64,000 nucleotides of DNA from Chitinophaga oryziterrae (GTDB taxonomy: Bacteria > Bacteroidota > Bacteroidia > Chitinophagales > Chitinophagaceae): the NCBI RefSeq assembly GCF_009758125.1, contig NZ_WRXO01000002.1, positions 1-64,000 of the forward strand, given 5' to 3'. Each line of letters opens with the position of its first letter. Position 1 is the first letter of the stretch. The notes under the pieces were generated by a model. It saw nothing but the letters and a program-made list of their open reading frames with translations, ran no database searches and was not told the DNA's origin. Positions 53,401 through 62,907 of the stretch are shown piece by piece. A program made the translations under genes and the position numbers.

Positions 53401-54186
53401 TTACAATACCGGCGTTTTGCCTCCATCTACAGTAAGATTAATACCTGTGATATAACCCGCAGCAGGAGTGGCCAGAAAAGCAACCGCGGCAGCTATCTCT
53501 TTAGGGTCACCAAAGCGTTTCATGGGAATTTCACTCAGTAATTCTTCTTCTATAGTGTTGAGAGAAGTGTTACGTCTGGCGGCCATGGACATCATCAGAC
53601 TATCCAAGCGGCCTGTATTGGTAGAACCAGGTAATACGTTATTGACGGTAATACCATAGGGGGCAAGTTCTCCTGCCAGTGTTTTAGCCCAGGAGGCAAC
53701 GGCCCAGCGGACCGTATTGGAAACACCCAGGTTTTTAAGTGGCGTTTTTACCGAAGTGGAGATGATATTAATAATTCGTCCGTAGCCGGCGGCGGTCATT
53801 CCGGAGATAACAGCCTGCACCAGGATGTGGTTGCATACCAGGTGTTGCTGGAAGGTATCTGTAAATTCGTGGATATCGGCATCAATGAGTGGCCCCCCTT
53901 TGGGGCCACCCGTATTATTGACTAATATATGTACCGCTCTGCGGTTGGTAATCTCTTTGATAGCGTCTTCTACCTGTTTCGTATCCCGGAAGTCGGCGAT
54001 GAGGTAGCTGTGTTCCTGAAGATGTTCGGTTGCCAGTGATTCAACTGCGGTTTGCAGGCTTTCTTTATTCCTCGCCAACAATACACATTCTGCGCCCAGG
54101 AGTGCCAGTTCTTTGGCCGTAGCTAATCCTATACCCTGGGTACTACCACAGATGAGCGCGGTTTTTCCTTTTAACGAAAGTTCCAT
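53401..54186 (-). CDS. SDR-family oxidoreductase with atypical active site
   Basis: A 261-residue short-chain dehydrogenase/reductase fold protein. The nucleotide-binding motif CGSTQGIGLATAKELALLGA and the NNTGGPKGG segment are intact, and the C-terminus VAFLATPAAGYITGINLTVDGG matches the 3-oxoacyl reductase-like branch. Where the family has Tyr-x-x-x-Lys, this protein reads VSNTVRWAVASWAKTLAGEL: no Tyr, and Arg in place of Lys. Such variants form a recognised SDR subgroup, but their chemistry is less certain. It stands next to a NagX-like gene on the same strand, 75 bp away. Confidence 0.87.
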   Translation of the reverse strand: MELSLKGKTALICGSTQGIGLATAKELALLGAECVLLARNKESLQTAVESLATEHLQEHSYLIADFRDTKQVEDAIKEITNRRAVHILVNNTGGPKGGPLIDADIHEFTDTFQQHLVCNHILVQAVISGMTAAGYGRIINIISTSVKTPLKNLGVSNTVRWAVASWAKTLAGELAPYGITVNNVLPGSTNTGRLDSLMMSMAARRNTSLNTIEEELLSEIPMKRFGDPKEIAAAVAFLATPAAGYITGINLTVDGGKTPVL

Positions 54187-54261
54187 ACTAATTCTAACTA
54201 AAAATAAGCAATGCTAGCAAAGCACGTCGGGTTCACAAGGCTAATATAAGCATATCGTACA

Positions 54262-55386
54262 TTACACACGTACGTATATACGCTTTTTATCCAGGATTTT
54301 ACCCACACTCCAGCAAAACAGCATATAGGTGAGTGCAAAAAGCAGGGACCCTACTTTTCCGGGAGCGATGGGCTGGAATATGTGAATATTCAACCATGCA
54401 AACACGGATACACTGCCTATTGTAAAGAAGCTGAGGAAAATAACACCTACTTCAGATAACAGGTAGAGGAACAGCGGGTTCTTCCCGAATACGGTGAAGA
54501 AGCTGGTCCAGCCGGTGGAATTTTTGAAATCTATTATATAAATGAGCAATGAGATGATCAGCAGATCTATACCTACGGTATTGAGTACAAAGGAGCTGGT
54601 CCATAATTTTTTGTTGACAGGGAACTGTGTATTCCATAACCAGGCTATGAGGATAAGAATAACACCGGCAGAGATCAGACGGGTAATGCCCTGCGAAGTT
54701 TTTCCTTTCTCCTGGATGAAGAGCCCTGCCAGGTAACCAGCAATAACATTTACAATTGCAGGCAGTGTGCTGAGGATACCTTCGGGATCAAAAGCAAAGC
54801 CTTCGCCATGGTAGAGATGGCTATCACCCATAATAAATTTATCTACATATAAAGCAGCGTTACTGTGTATTTCATAAGGAGCGCCTGGTTCTCCAAAAGC
54901 GTACATGATAGCCCAGTAGCCCAGCAATAAAACAGCGCTTACTACCCACAATGCTTTTTTAGGCAGGTAATGTATCAGTAAAGAAGCAAAACAATAACAC
55001 AGTGCTATGCGTTGTAATACACCCAGGATGCGGGTATCTGAAATGGGAATAAACTCCCAGTGACCATCGGCGCCGGTACGGACGAAGGGTAACCAGTACA
55101 TGATGAATCCCAGTAAGAAGATGAGGAGAGTACGGCGGAAGATTTTGGATAATACGGTTGCATTTCCCATTTGCTGGTATTTACGCATACTGAAGCTCAT
55201 GGCGTTTCCTACCGCAAAGAGGAAGGACGGGAATACGAGATCTGTAGGTGTGAATCCATGCCACCGGGCATGCTCCAGTGGAGCGAAGATATCATTCGTG
55301 CCCGGCGTGTTTACGATGATCATAAAACAAACGGTCAATCCCCTGAAAACATCCAGAGGCAGGAAGCGTTGCGGTGTTGTTTGCAT
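54262..55386 (-). CDS. NagX/HGSNAT-like membrane acyltransferase (DUF5009 type)
   Basis: A 374-residue integral membrane protein with about ten hydrophobic helices. The N-terminus RFLPLDVFRGLTVCFMIIVN is the hallmark of the heparan-alpha-glucosaminide N-acetyltransferase-like/DUF5009 family. A conserved His/Asp-rich loop (ARWHGFTPTDLVFPSFLFAVG) follows. Related proteins acetylate amino sugars across the membrane or are called NagX. The Bacteroidota members lie in amino-sugar catabolic loci, but here no N-acetylglucosamine genes are adjacent. It is divergent from the LacI gene, and the two share a 111-bp intergenic region. Confidence 0.88.
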   Translation of the reverse strand: MQTTPQRFLPLDVFRGLTVCFMIIVNTPGTNDIFAPLEHARWHGFTPTDLVFPSFLFAVGNAMSFSMRKYQQMGNATVLSKIFRRTLLIFLLGFIMYWLPFVRTGADGHWEFIPISDTRILGVLQRIALCYCFASLLIHYLPKKALWVVSAVLLLGYWAIMYAFGEPGAPYEIHSNAALYVDKFIMGDSHLYHGEGFAFDPEGILSTLPAIVNVIAGYLAGLFIQEKGKTSQGITRLISAGVILILIAWLWNTQFPVNKKLWTSSFVLNTVGIDLLIISLLIYIIDFKNSTGWTSFFTVFGKNPLFLYLLSEVGVIFLSFFTIGSVSVFAWLNIHIFQPIAPGKVGSLLFALTYMLFCWSVGKILDKKRIYVRV

Positions 55387-55497
55387 AATTATTTATTAGC
55401 TAGTTATAAATATAATACAAGAATTCCCGCTATGCAATTAGAAATTTTAACATATTTCCGATTCATTTGTATACATTAGTACTAAACACAACCCTTC

Positions 55498-56523
55498 TTG
55501 AACCACAAAGTTACTATAGCAGATATTGCCCGGGAGCTGAATCTGACGGGAGCTACCGTTTCCCGGGCCTTAAATAACCGCAAAGGGACCAGTGAAGATA
55601 CCAGGAGATTAGTGCAGGATACGGCAGAGCGTATGAACTACCGGCGGGACAGGATCGCGTATTCTCTCCGTTCCGGCAGGACCAATATCATTGGGGTGAT
55701 CATCCCCAGTGCAGAAATCAATTTCTTCGGCTCCGTAGTCCACGGAATAGAAAGTATGGCCAATCAGCATGGCTATAGCGTGCTTTTATACCAGTCGAAT
55801 GAACAGCCGGAGTATGAGAAAAAAGGAATAGAAACCTTTTTAAGCAGCCGTGTGGATGGTATCCTGGCCTCCATCGCCAAAGAAACTACCGAGTTCTCAC
55901 ATTATCTGGAAATAAAGGAAAGGGGCGTTCCGCTCGTATTCTTTGACCGTGCAAATGACAGTCTCAATATTCCTTCTGTGGTAATTGATGACTATAAAGG
56001 CGCCTATATTGCTACTGAACACCTGATCAGGCAGGGATATAAAAGGATTGCCCATATAGCAGGGCAACAGCACCTGAAAATATTCAAAGACCGGCTGGAG
56101 GGTTATAAGGCGGCCCTTACCGCTTATGGTATTACAGTGGAAGATGAGCTGGTATATTTCGGGAATGTGTCCATAGCCTCCGGCCGCCAGGCTATTCAGC
56201 ACTTACTGTCATTATCTAAACCACCGGACGCAGTATTTGCAGTAGAGGACTTTACTGCGTTAGGCGCCGTAAAGGAGATAAAAGATAAAAGGATAGAGAT
56301 CCCGGAGGCTTTTGGAGTAGTAGGATTTGCGAATGAGTCTTTTGATGAACATATTACACCCAGTCTTTCCAGTATAGACCAGCAAACTGTACAGATGGGC
56401 AAAGAAGCCTTCAAATTACTGATGGAACTAATTGAAGATAAAGGAGATGTACATGTTCAAAAGCGAACCAAAATAGTACTTGAGCCCCTTGCCGCATTCC
56501 GCCAGTCATCAATGAGAAGATGA
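55498..56523 (+). CDS. LacI-family transcriptional regulator of the galactoside operon
   Basis: A 341-residue repressor of the LacI/GalR family with HTH VTIADIARELNLTGATVSRA at the N-terminus and an effector-binding core. It begins at a TTG codon (55498): no ATG is available, because an in-frame stop lies five codons upstream (TAA at 55483-55485) and the HTH starts immediately. Two copies of a 12-bp palindrome typical of LacI-family sites (GTAAACGATTAC at 56544-56555 and its reverse complement at 56655-56666) lie just downstream, next to the glycosidase-galK-galT operon. I infer that it controls that operon and possibly itself. Confidence 0.9.
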   Translation: MNHKVTIADIARELNLTGATVSRALNNRKGTSEDTRRLVQDTAERMNYRRDRIAYSLRSGRTNIIGVIIPSAEINFFGSVVHGIESMANQHGYSVLLYQSNEQPEYEKKGIETFLSSRVDGILASIAKETTEFSHYLEIKERGVPLVFFDRANDSLNIPSVVIDDYKGAYIATEHLIRQGYKRIAHIAGQQHLKIFKDRLEGYKAALTAYGITVEDELVYFGNVSIASGRQAIQHLLSLSKPPDAVFAVEDFTALGAVKEIKDKRIEIPEAFGVVGFANESFDEHITPSLSSIDQQTVQMGKEAFKLLMELIEDKGDVHVQKRTKIVLEPLAAFRQSSMRR

Positions 56524-56543
56524 TACTTCTTGCATAATTGAAA

Positions 56544-56555
56544 GTAAACGATTAC
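56544..56555. promoter_or_regulatory. LacI-type operator 1
   Basis: GTAAACGATTAC, a near-palindrome with central CG, the usual shape of LacI-family sites. It lies 20 bp after the LacI stop and is the exact reverse complement of the site at 56655. Confidence 0.7.
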
Positions 56556-56654
56556 ATTTATTGACCGTTACAATTTCTCCCGATTATAATATATTGATAT
56601 CCAACGTTTTGAGTTAAAATGAAGAGTGAAATAAGATTTTGATGCAACTTTATT

Positions 56655-56684
56655 GTAATCGTTTACGTAAATCGTATAAATTTG
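56655..56684 (+). promoter_or_regulatory. Operator 2 and promoter of the glycosidase-galK-galT operon
   Basis: GTAATCGTTTAC (56655-56666) begins inside the TTG at 56653-56655, which sits 21 bp upstream of the -7 box TAAATTTG (56677-56684). A repressor bound here would block the promoter. Confidence 0.7.
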
Positions 56685-56759
56685 AATATTGATTCCACTT
56701 TTTAATGATTCCATGATGAAATAAATACCATCTTTTTATAGCTCCACAAAAATGCAAGT

Positions 56760-57806
56760 ATGAAACTGAAACTTTTTCTATTTGTACTCCTGGCAGCAAC
56801 ATCGGCCAATGTTGCGTTTGCTCAGAGAAGTACATGGTCTAAGAAGAAAGCCGCCCGATGGTATCGTCATCACGACTGGCAGCGAGGCTCCAACTTCATC
56901 CCCGGCAATGCTATTAACCAGCTGGAGATGTGGCAGGCCGCTTCTTTTGACACAGCAGTTATTAACCGCGACCTGGGATATGCAGCTTCTATCGGATTGA
57001 ATTCCATGCGGGTATTCCTGCATCATGCTGCCTGGGAACAGGACCCTGAGGGTTTTAAACAGCGAATGAACACTTACCTGACCATTGCACATAGTCATGG
57101 TATTTCAACGTTGTTCGTGCTGTTTGACGATTGCTGGAATAATAGTTACCGCTACGGAACACAGCCTGTTCCTAAAGTGGGTGTTCATAATTCCGGCTGG
57201 TTACAGGACCCCGGGTTCCGTCATGAACCAACAGATACACTGGAAAGATATGTGAAGGATGTGCTGACGACTTTCCGTAAGGATAAACGTATCCTGTTAT
57301 GGGACCTTTATAATGAACCAGGTAACTCGGATTATAAGGATAAGAGTTTCCCGCTGTTAAAGGCGGTGTTTACCTGGGCACATGAAGTGAAGACGAAACA
57401 GCCGGTATCTGCCGGTGTGTGGAGCGAACAGCTGACAGCGCTGAATGTGTTCCAGCTGAATAATTCGGATGTGATCACTTATCATAATTATGCGGATGAG
57501 AAGGAACATAAGAAAGCGATAGATACGTTGCGTAATTACGGTCGTCCGCTCATCTGTACAGAATATATGGCGCGTACCCGTGGCAGCCGTTTTGCGAACA
57601 TTATGCCCTTACTGAAGAGCGAGCATGTGGCAGCATATAACTGGGGACTGGTATCCGGTAAAACGAATACTATTTATGCCTGGGATAGTCCGATGCCGGA
57701 TGGTAAAGAGCCCCCGGTATGGTTTCATGACATCTTCCGTGCTGATGGGACACCTTTCAGTGCAGAAGAAATTACACTGATAAAATCACTAACAGGGAAA
57801 GAATAA
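56760..57806 (+). CDS. GH5-like (cellulase-fold) secreted glycoside hydrolase
   Basis: A secreted (alpha/beta)8 glycosidase of the GH5/clan-A type, 348 residues. The signal peptide (about 1-22, ending NVAFAQ) is followed by RGSNFIPGNAINQLEMWQA and GYAASIGLNSMRVFLHHAAW. The catalytic acid/base is likely the Glu in LLWDLYNEPGNSDY (about 185) and the nucleophile the Glu in PLICTEYMARTRGS (about 266). It begins 94 bp after the -7 box (56677-56684) and is followed at 6 bp by galK. The galactose-utilisation neighbours suggest a galactose-containing glycan as substrate, but the sequence alone does not give the linkage. Confidence 0.85.
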   Translation: MKLKLFLFVLLAATSANVAFAQRSTWSKKKAARWYRHHDWQRGSNFIPGNAINQLEMWQAASFDTAVINRDLGYAASIGLNSMRVFLHHAAWEQDPEGFKQRMNTYLTIAHSHGISTLFVLFDDCWNNSYRYGTQPVPKVGVHNSGWLQDPGFRHEPTDTLERYVKDVLTTFRKDKRILLWDLYNEPGNSDYKDKSFPLLKAVFTWAHEVKTKQPVSAGVWSEQLTALNVFQLNNSDVITYHNYADEKEHKKAIDTLRNYGRPLICTEYMARTRGSRFANIMPLLKSEHVAAYNWGLVSGKTNTIYAWDSPMPDGKEPPVWFHDIFRADGTPFSAEEITLIKSLTGKE

Positions 57807-57812
57807 TAAATT

Positions 57813-58994
57813 ATGAAACAATTCATAGTGGAGCAAGCAAAATTAAGCGCTTTCAGTCAGCAGCATTTTGATCAGGAGCCTATCATAGTAAGGGCTGCCG
57901 GGCGCATTAACCTCATTGGAGAACATACGGATTATAATAACGGCTTTGTGTTGCCTGCCGCTATCGACAAGGCAATTTATCTCGCTATAGTAAAGCGTAA
58001 CGACCGGCAGATCGTGATGCATGCGCTGGATGTAGATGATCACTACACGGGCAGCCTCGATCTGTTAAAACCTACATCAAAGCAATGGCCTGATTATCTG
58101 CTGGGGGTGGTTCAGCAACTCCAGAAACGTGGTCATATCCTTAGTGGATTCGAATGTGCATTCTGCGGTAACATACCCCTGGGCGCCGGCCTTTCATCCT
58201 CTGCAGCACTCGAATGTGCCACTGCATATGCTTTGAATGAGTTATTTGGTCTTGACATCAGCCGTATGGATATGGCCCTGTTATCTCAGGCCGCAGAGAA
58301 TGAGTTTGTAGGTGTTCGTTGTGGGATCATGGACCAGTTTGCAAGTATGTTTGGCAAGAAACAGCAATTGATCAAACTGGATTGTGCTTCTCTTGAATAT
58401 GAATATATTCCTTTCAACTTTGATGATGTAAGTCTGGTATTATTAGATACACAGGTAAAACATTCCCTGGCTTCTTCTGAATACAATACCCGTCGTGCAG
58501 AGTGCGAGCAGGGTGTAGCGCTTATCAGAAAACATCATCCCGAAGTAAAGAGTTTACGGGATGCTTCTATGGGAATGCTGGATGAATATGTGAAGTCTTA
58601 TAATGCGATAACATATAACCGTTGCCGGTATGTAGTAGAAGAGATCCAGCGTTTGCAGGATGCCTGTGTGGATCTGCAGCATGATGATCTTGTTTCATTC
58701 GGTAAAAAGGTATTTGCTACACATGAAGGGCTGGATAAGCTGTATAATGTAAGTTGTCCTGAGCTGAACTGGCTGGCTGAATTTGCAGGTGGTGAAAGCG
58801 GTGTGTTGGGAGCCCGTATGATGGGAGGTGGCTTTGGTGGCTGTACTATCAATATTGTAAAGAAGTCTGCTGTACCTGCATTGCTGGAGAAAGCCGCCGC
58901 AGGATATGAGCAACAATTTAAAGTACCTCTGAAAGCTTATGTAACGAGCATTGAAGATGGTTGTCGTACTGTGAATGATCTAGTTAATAGTTAA
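57813..58994 (+). CDS. galK: Galactokinase
   Basis: Phosphorylates alpha-D-galactose with ATP to galactose-1-phosphate, the first committed step of the Leloir pathway. It has 393 residues of the GHMP fold. Motif 1 [20 protein letters not shown] (about 30), motif 2 [20 protein letters not shown] (about 120) and motif 3 [17 protein letters not shown] (about 335) are all present. The Asp of the sugar site follows EHTDYNNG. It is cotranscribed with the upstream glycosidase (6 bp) and galT downstream (1 bp). Confidence 0.97.
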   Translation: MKQFIVEQAKLSAFSQQHFDQEPIIVRAAGRINLIGEHTDYNNGFVLPAAIDKAIYLAIVKRNDRQIVMHALDVDDHYTGSLDLLKPTSKQWPDYLLGVVQQLQKRGHILSGFECAFCGNIPLGAGLSSSAALECATAYALNELFGLDISRMDMALLSQAAENEFVGVRCGIMDQFASMFGKKQQLIKLDCASLEYEYIPFNFDDVSLVLLDTQVKHSLASSEYNTRRAECEQGVALIRKHHPEVKSLRDASMGMLDEYVKSYNAITYNRCRYVVEEIQRLQDACVDLQHDDLVSFGKKVFATHEGLDKLYNVSCPELNWLAEFAGGESGVLGARMMGGGFGGCTINIVKKSAVPALLEKAAAGYEQQFKVPLKAYVTSIEDGCRTVNDLVNS

Positions 58995-58995
58995 T

Positions 58996-60063
58996 ATGTC
59001 TGAAAATCCCTTTGACCTGACAGCGCACCCGCATACCCGCCTGAATATTCTTACAGGTGAATGGGTGCTGGTTTCTCCGCATCGCTCCAAACGTCCCTGG
59101 CAGGGGAAAGTAGAAGCTCCTGCACTGGCACAGCGACCTTCTTACGTGGATGATTGTTACTTATGTCCGGGTAATACCCGTGCAGACGGAACGAAGAACA
59201 CTGCTTATGAAGGACCGATCTCTTTTACCAATGATTTCTCTGCTTTGTTATCTGATACGCCCGCTGGTGGGGTAGATGATGATGGCCTTTTTGTGGCACG
59301 TTCCCAGAAGGGCATTTGTAAGGTAGTATGTTTCAGCCCGAGACATGATCTTACATTGCCGGAAATGGAAGTGCCTGAGATCCGCAAAGTAGTTGACCTG
59401 TGGTGTACTGAGCTGAAAGAACTGGCAGCAGTGCCTTTCATCAAATACATACAGATCTTTGAGAATAAGGGAGAGATCATGGGATGTAGTAATCCTCATC
59501 CGCATGGTCAGATATGGGCATCGGAAGATGTGCCGATGGAGATTGAAAAAGAGAGCCGTGAGCAGCTGAAGTATTATCAGCAGCATGGTAAGAGTTTATT
59601 ATCTGCCTATTTAGAAAAAGAGCTGAAAGCAGAAGAACGTGTGATTGCAGAGAATGATCATTTTGCTGCTGTAGTGCCTTTCTGGGCAGTATGGCCTTAT
59701 GAGGCGATGATCATCAGCCGCAGGCATGTGCAGAACCTGTTACAGTTTACTGCTGCTGAGAAGGAAGCCCTGGCTGATATCTTAAAGCAACTGACTACAC
59801 GGTATGATAACCTGTTTGAGACGTCTTTCCCGTATTCTGCGGGTATGCATCAGGCGCCCTTTAACAGTGGTGATCATCCGGAGTGGCACTGGCATATGCA
59901 CTTTTATCCGCCTTTGCTGCGTTCTGCTACTGTGAAGAAGTTTATGGTAGGATATGAAATGCTGGCGAACCCTCAACGGGATATCACGCCGGAGTATGCA
60001 GCAGCGAGACTGCGTGCATTGCCTTTAGTGCATTATAAAGCCGCCGTTAAGCAACTGGTATAA
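58996..60063 (+). CDS. galT: Galactose-1-phosphate uridylyltransferase
   Basis: Transfers UMP from UDP-glucose to galactose-1-phosphate, giving UDP-galactose and glucose-1-phosphate. It has 355 residues of the HIT superfamily. The catalytic His-Pro-His is in [15 protein letters not shown] (about 170), and Zn-binding Cys are seen in DDCYLCPGN (about 52-57). A second metal-linked region, [20 protein letters not shown], is near 285-305. It is the third gene of the operon and runs 1 bp from galK. Confidence 0.97.
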   Translation: MSENPFDLTAHPHTRLNILTGEWVLVSPHRSKRPWQGKVEAPALAQRPSYVDDCYLCPGNTRADGTKNTAYEGPISFTNDFSALLSDTPAGGVDDDGLFVARSQKGICKVVCFSPRHDLTLPEMEVPEIRKVVDLWCTELKELAAVPFIKYIQIFENKGEIMGCSNPHPHGQIWASEDVPMEIEKESREQLKYYQQHGKSLLSAYLEKELKAEERVIAENDHFAAVVPFWAVWPYEAMIISRRHVQNLLQFTAAEKEALADILKQLTTRYDNLFETSFPYSAGMHQAPFNSGDHPEWHWHMHFYPPLLRSATVKKFMVGYEMLANPQRDITPEYAAARLRALPLVHYKAAVKQLV

Positions 60064-60088
60064 TTTTTTTTGATTCCAACAATGTGCA

Positions 60089-60113
60089 GGGGCGGCCATT
60101 TGGCGGCCCCTTT
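60089..60113 (+). terminator. Terminator of the glycosidase-galK-galT operon
   Basis: Stem GGGGC-G-GCC / GGC-G-GCCCC with one G-G mismatch and loop ATTT, then TTT. It lies 25 bp after galT, before the convergent receptor gene. Confidence 0.6.
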
Positions 60114-60145
60114 CTACAAACATAGGAGGAGCTTTTCTCATTTAT

Positions 60146-62197
60146 TTATAGCGCGAATCTTACGCCGCCATAATAATTCCTTGTGGGAGAAGGGTTGTAA
60201 TATCTGTTGCCTACTGCGTTCAGATCATTCCCTAAACTATAGAACTGATTCAGCAGGTTATCTGCTCCTGCATAAACAGCAACACGCCTGCACAATTCCC
60301 AGCTGGCTTTACATTGTAACAGGTGATACTGTTTTGCATAAGTAGTGTTGGTATCATCCAGTGGTAATTTATCAGTAAAGGTGTATTGTGTGAATAACGC
60401 AACATGTGCCGGGAATTGCAGCAGTAATCCTGCTGTCAGGGTATGTTTGGGAACACCTGTCAGGGCATTGCCTGAATAATCCTTTCCTGCGGCGTTATAA
60501 TCGCTAAAAAGGAAATGGCTGTAGGTGTAACTACCCTGTAATTGTGTACCTCTTAAAAATCCTGTTTGTGCGGGCGGCTGTATCCATGTCATCCCCTGTA
60601 CTTCTACGCCCGACTGGCGGGTACCGCCTGCATTGATGTAATACTCATTTCCATCATCATGCAGTTGTCTTACAATAGCATCCTGCAAGTGATAGTAGAA
60701 TACGGACGCATCTAACTGGTAGCGGTTATGACGGTTATTGAGCCTTAATCCGGCTTCATAGTTCCAGCCTGTTTCTGCCTGCAGGGAAGTATTGATCACA
60801 TTATCTGTAGGGCGTACTTCAGCAATGGAAGGTGTGGAGTAACCCCGGCTAACCGTTGTGCGTGCAGCAAACTCCGGTGTAATGAGATAGGAGAGGGAGA
60901 ACCTTGGCATCAGTTGCGGACTGAATTTCTTTTTACCTGTACCACCGGCAGATTCATCATTGAAGCGGTAGTTGAAGTAATTCAGACTGGTAGCAGCTTC
61001 GGCCAGCAATTGTTTGCTGAGGTGAAAGGTAAGGCTGGTAAAGTAGAAGTACTGGTGTGCAGTGATGTTACTGGCTGCCTGTACGGTATCCCGTTTACCC
61101 GCGCGGTTGCCATAGTTGTTAATATCTGAGCCTGTTTGCTGCCACTCGATACCGGTTGTCCAATCGAGGCGAATATTGGTATTACCGATGGCCTGGTTTT
61201 GTAAGGCGATATAAGTACGGGCGCCAAAGGTATTCTCATCACGTGCTTCGAAGTTGGTAATGAACGGGTTTTCGAAGTGTGTATTGCTGCCATATACGGA
61301 GATCACATGTTGCCAGTGATCAGAGAGTTGTGATTCGTGCACCAGTCCGCCGAGGGCCGTTTTATTGCGGATCCCTGCATGCTGGGTAACGGCTCCCGGA
61401 AGGGTCGCTGTGGCCGGACGGGCCGCTTTGGGATCTGCCGCAGCCTGTGCTGCTGTCAGACCACCCGGAGTGCGGTAGTTGAGGTCACTGTAAAACGCGA
61501 TCAGTTTAAGACGGTTATGGGCATTGTATTGCCATTGCTGATCAGTTTGTACATAATATCTTTTTAAGGCGCTGTTCACCCGGTATCCATCGGAATGTTG
61601 TACTGCCTGGTAGAGGTTCATGCGGTAGTTGCCCCATTGCTGTTGCCAGGCTGCCTGTTCGTGGAACAGGCCATAGCTGCCGCCCTGGATATCGCCCTTT
61701 ATATGGCTGGTATCAGGCAGGCTGCCCGCAGGGTGGAAGATGAGCACGCCGCCTGAGTTGGCGCCGAACTGGCTGCCATCGGGCCCTTTGAGGACTTCTA
61801 TACCATCGAAGCTGCCGGCATCGGCCAGATTCAGGTAGGTATTGCCACCGGCATCTGTGAGGGGAATTTCATCCAGATATATTTTCACGTTGCGGATACC
61901 GAAGGGAGAACGCAGGAGACTGCCACGCAGAGAGAGGCGGTAGCTGCCGGGAGAACGTTCTTCCATGCGTACACCGGGAATATTATTTAAAGCAGGTAAG
62001 AGGGTAGCGCCCTGTTGCAACTGTAATTGCTGAGGGGAGATGACCGCACTGCTGGTAGGGACCTGTAATAAAGAAAAGTGTTTGCCGGGATAGGCCTGGA
62101 TAATTACTTCCCGCAGGAGATGGGTGGTATCTTTTTGTGCCTTCAGCACAGGAATCAGGAAGCTGGTAAGGCAACAGAAAAGGAGGATCTTTTTCAT
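60146..62197 (-). CDS. TonB-dependent outer-membrane receptor
   Basis: A 683-residue outer-membrane receptor of the TonB-dependent family. The signal peptide (about 1-20, ending PVLKAQ) is followed by a TonB-box-like HLLREVIIQAY, the plug (QLQLQQGATLLPALNNIPGV, YRLSLRGSLLRSPFGIRNVK, GIEVLKGPDGSQFGANSGGV) and a barrel ending in an aromatic NYYGGVRFAL. No SusD partner is present, so it resembles siderophore- or metal-type receptors rather than glycan transporters; the substrate is unknown. The region beyond its promoter contains the second palindromic operator at 62380. Confidence 0.92.
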   Translation of the reverse strand: MKKILLFCCLTSFLIPVLKAQKDTTHLLREVIIQAYPGKHFSLLQVPTSSAVISPQQLQLQQGATLLPALNNIPGVRMEERSPGSYRLSLRGSLLRSPFGIRNVKIYLDEIPLTDAGGNTYLNLADAGSFDGIEVLKGPDGSQFGANSGGVLIFHPAGSLPDTSHIKGDIQGGSYGLFHEQAAWQQQWGNYRMNLYQAVQHSDGYRVNSALKRYYVQTDQQWQYNAHNRLKLIAFYSDLNYRTPGGLTAAQAAADPKAARPATATLPGAVTQHAGIRNKTALGGLVHESQLSDHWQHVISVYGSNTHFENPFITNFEARDENTFGARTYIALQNQAIGNTNIRLDWTTGIEWQQTGSDINNYGNRAGKRDTVQAASNITAHQYFYFTSLTFHLSKQLLAEAATSLNYFNYRFNDESAGGTGKKKFSPQLMPRFSLSYLITPEFAARTTVSRGYSTPSIAEVRPTDNVINTSLQAETGWNYEAGLRLNNRHNRYQLDASVFYYHLQDAIVRQLHDDGNEYYINAGGTRQSGVEVQGMTWIQPPAQTGFLRGTQLQGSYTYSHFLFSDYNAAGKDYSGNALTGVPKHTLTAGLLLQFPAHVALFTQYTFTDKLPLDDTNTTYAKQYHLLQCKASWELCRRVAVYAGADNLLNQFYSLGNDLNAVGNRYYNPSPTRNYYGGVRFAL

Positions 62198-62238
62198 GAT
62201 AGTGATAAGTTAACGGGAGGTCCCACAGGCTCTCCTCT

Positions 62239-62246
62239 CAAATCTA
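62239..62246 (-). promoter_or_regulatory. -7 box of the TonB-dependent receptor gene
   Basis: CAAATCTA on the plus strand is TAGATTTG (TAnnTTTG) on the minus strand. The transcript would start near 62233, giving a leader of about 36 nt. No TTG is seen at the exact expected distance. Confidence 0.5.
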
Positions 62247-62370
62247 AGAAGATTAAAATTATTTCGCCTTCCAAATGGGATTACCGGTATATAACCAACT
62301 ATTTACGGGAGGGCTATCAGAAAAAAATAAAAAGTTTCCATCTTGAATTTGGAAATATAAAAGCATAACG

Positions 62371-62378
62371 TATATTTG
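62371..62378 (+). promoter_or_regulatory. -7 box of the Cys-rich leader transcript
   Basis: TATATTTG (TAnnTTTG) immediately precedes the palindrome at 62380-62396, so the predicted start site (about 62384) falls inside the palindrome. Confidence 0.55.
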
Positions 62379-62379
62379 T

Positions 62380-62396
62380 CTACAGAATCAGTAGAC
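62380..62396. promoter_or_regulatory. Palindromic operator TCTAC-N7-GTAGA at a transcription start
   Basis: TCTAC (62380-62384) and GTAGA (62392-62396) with AGAATCA between, extended to GTCTAC/GTAGAC. Same half-sites and spacing as 48324-48340. Its position directly after the -7 box is that of a repressor site. Confidence 0.6.
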
Positions 62397-62504
62397 TAAT
62401 GCTGTTCGCCACCCGGAAAGCCGTGCTGAATGCTTTCCCTGTGTAGTGTCTCACCAGCAGTACGCAGTAATCAGCAAAATGAAAAATCTAAAACCGATAA
62501 CATT

Positions 62505-62597
62505 ATGCAACTGCATAAGCATATTTCTACTAAGGGTGATCTGGTGATCTCTACCTGTTACAATTCCTGTAACGCGGCCTGTTGTTGCTGCTGTTAA
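62505..62597 (+). CDS. Putative 30-residue Cys-rich leader peptide ending in five Cys
   Basis: A short ATG-to-TAA open frame of 30 residues starting MQLHKHIS and ending AACCCCC, preceded by STCYNSCN, so seven of the last thirteen residues are Cys. It sits about 120 nt downstream of the predicted start inside the transcript marked by the palindrome, and about 310 nt before tonB copy 2. The Cys run at the very end matches the logic of a cysteine-sensing leader peptide. A second, overlapping frame from 62479 (MKNLKPITLCNC) is also open but less striking. Translation is not proven and no family is known to me. Confidence 0.45.
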   Translation: MQLHKHISTKGDLVISTCYNSCNAACCCCC

Positions 62598-62907
62598 AAC
62601 GTTCAAAGATTTTGTTTGCTTATAGCTGTAAATAAAATGCCCGGTCGGGTTAGCGGGGAGGGTATGTTGCAAATTTATTGGTGGTAAATTATATGTAACA
62701 TATCTCCCGCGCCTCCAGGCAAAATAAGTCTGAGCAACGACATTATTATATATAAGATAGTGAATACTTCCTTTAGCAAAATAGGTGACCCAAATCCGGA
62801 TTTCAATCTGGGATGGTTATTATAACTCCTTTTTAAAAGCTGAATATTTTTTTATTGTTCTTTATGGAAAATGTTTTTGTACGCATCTGTATAGAAACGT
62901 TTATCCC

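Noticed and set aside
62399..62446. Short ORF MLFATRKAVLNAFPV downstream of the palindrome
   Set aside because: Only 15 residues, no Cys codons and no ribosome-binding context; the Cys-ending frame at 62505 is the better candidate.
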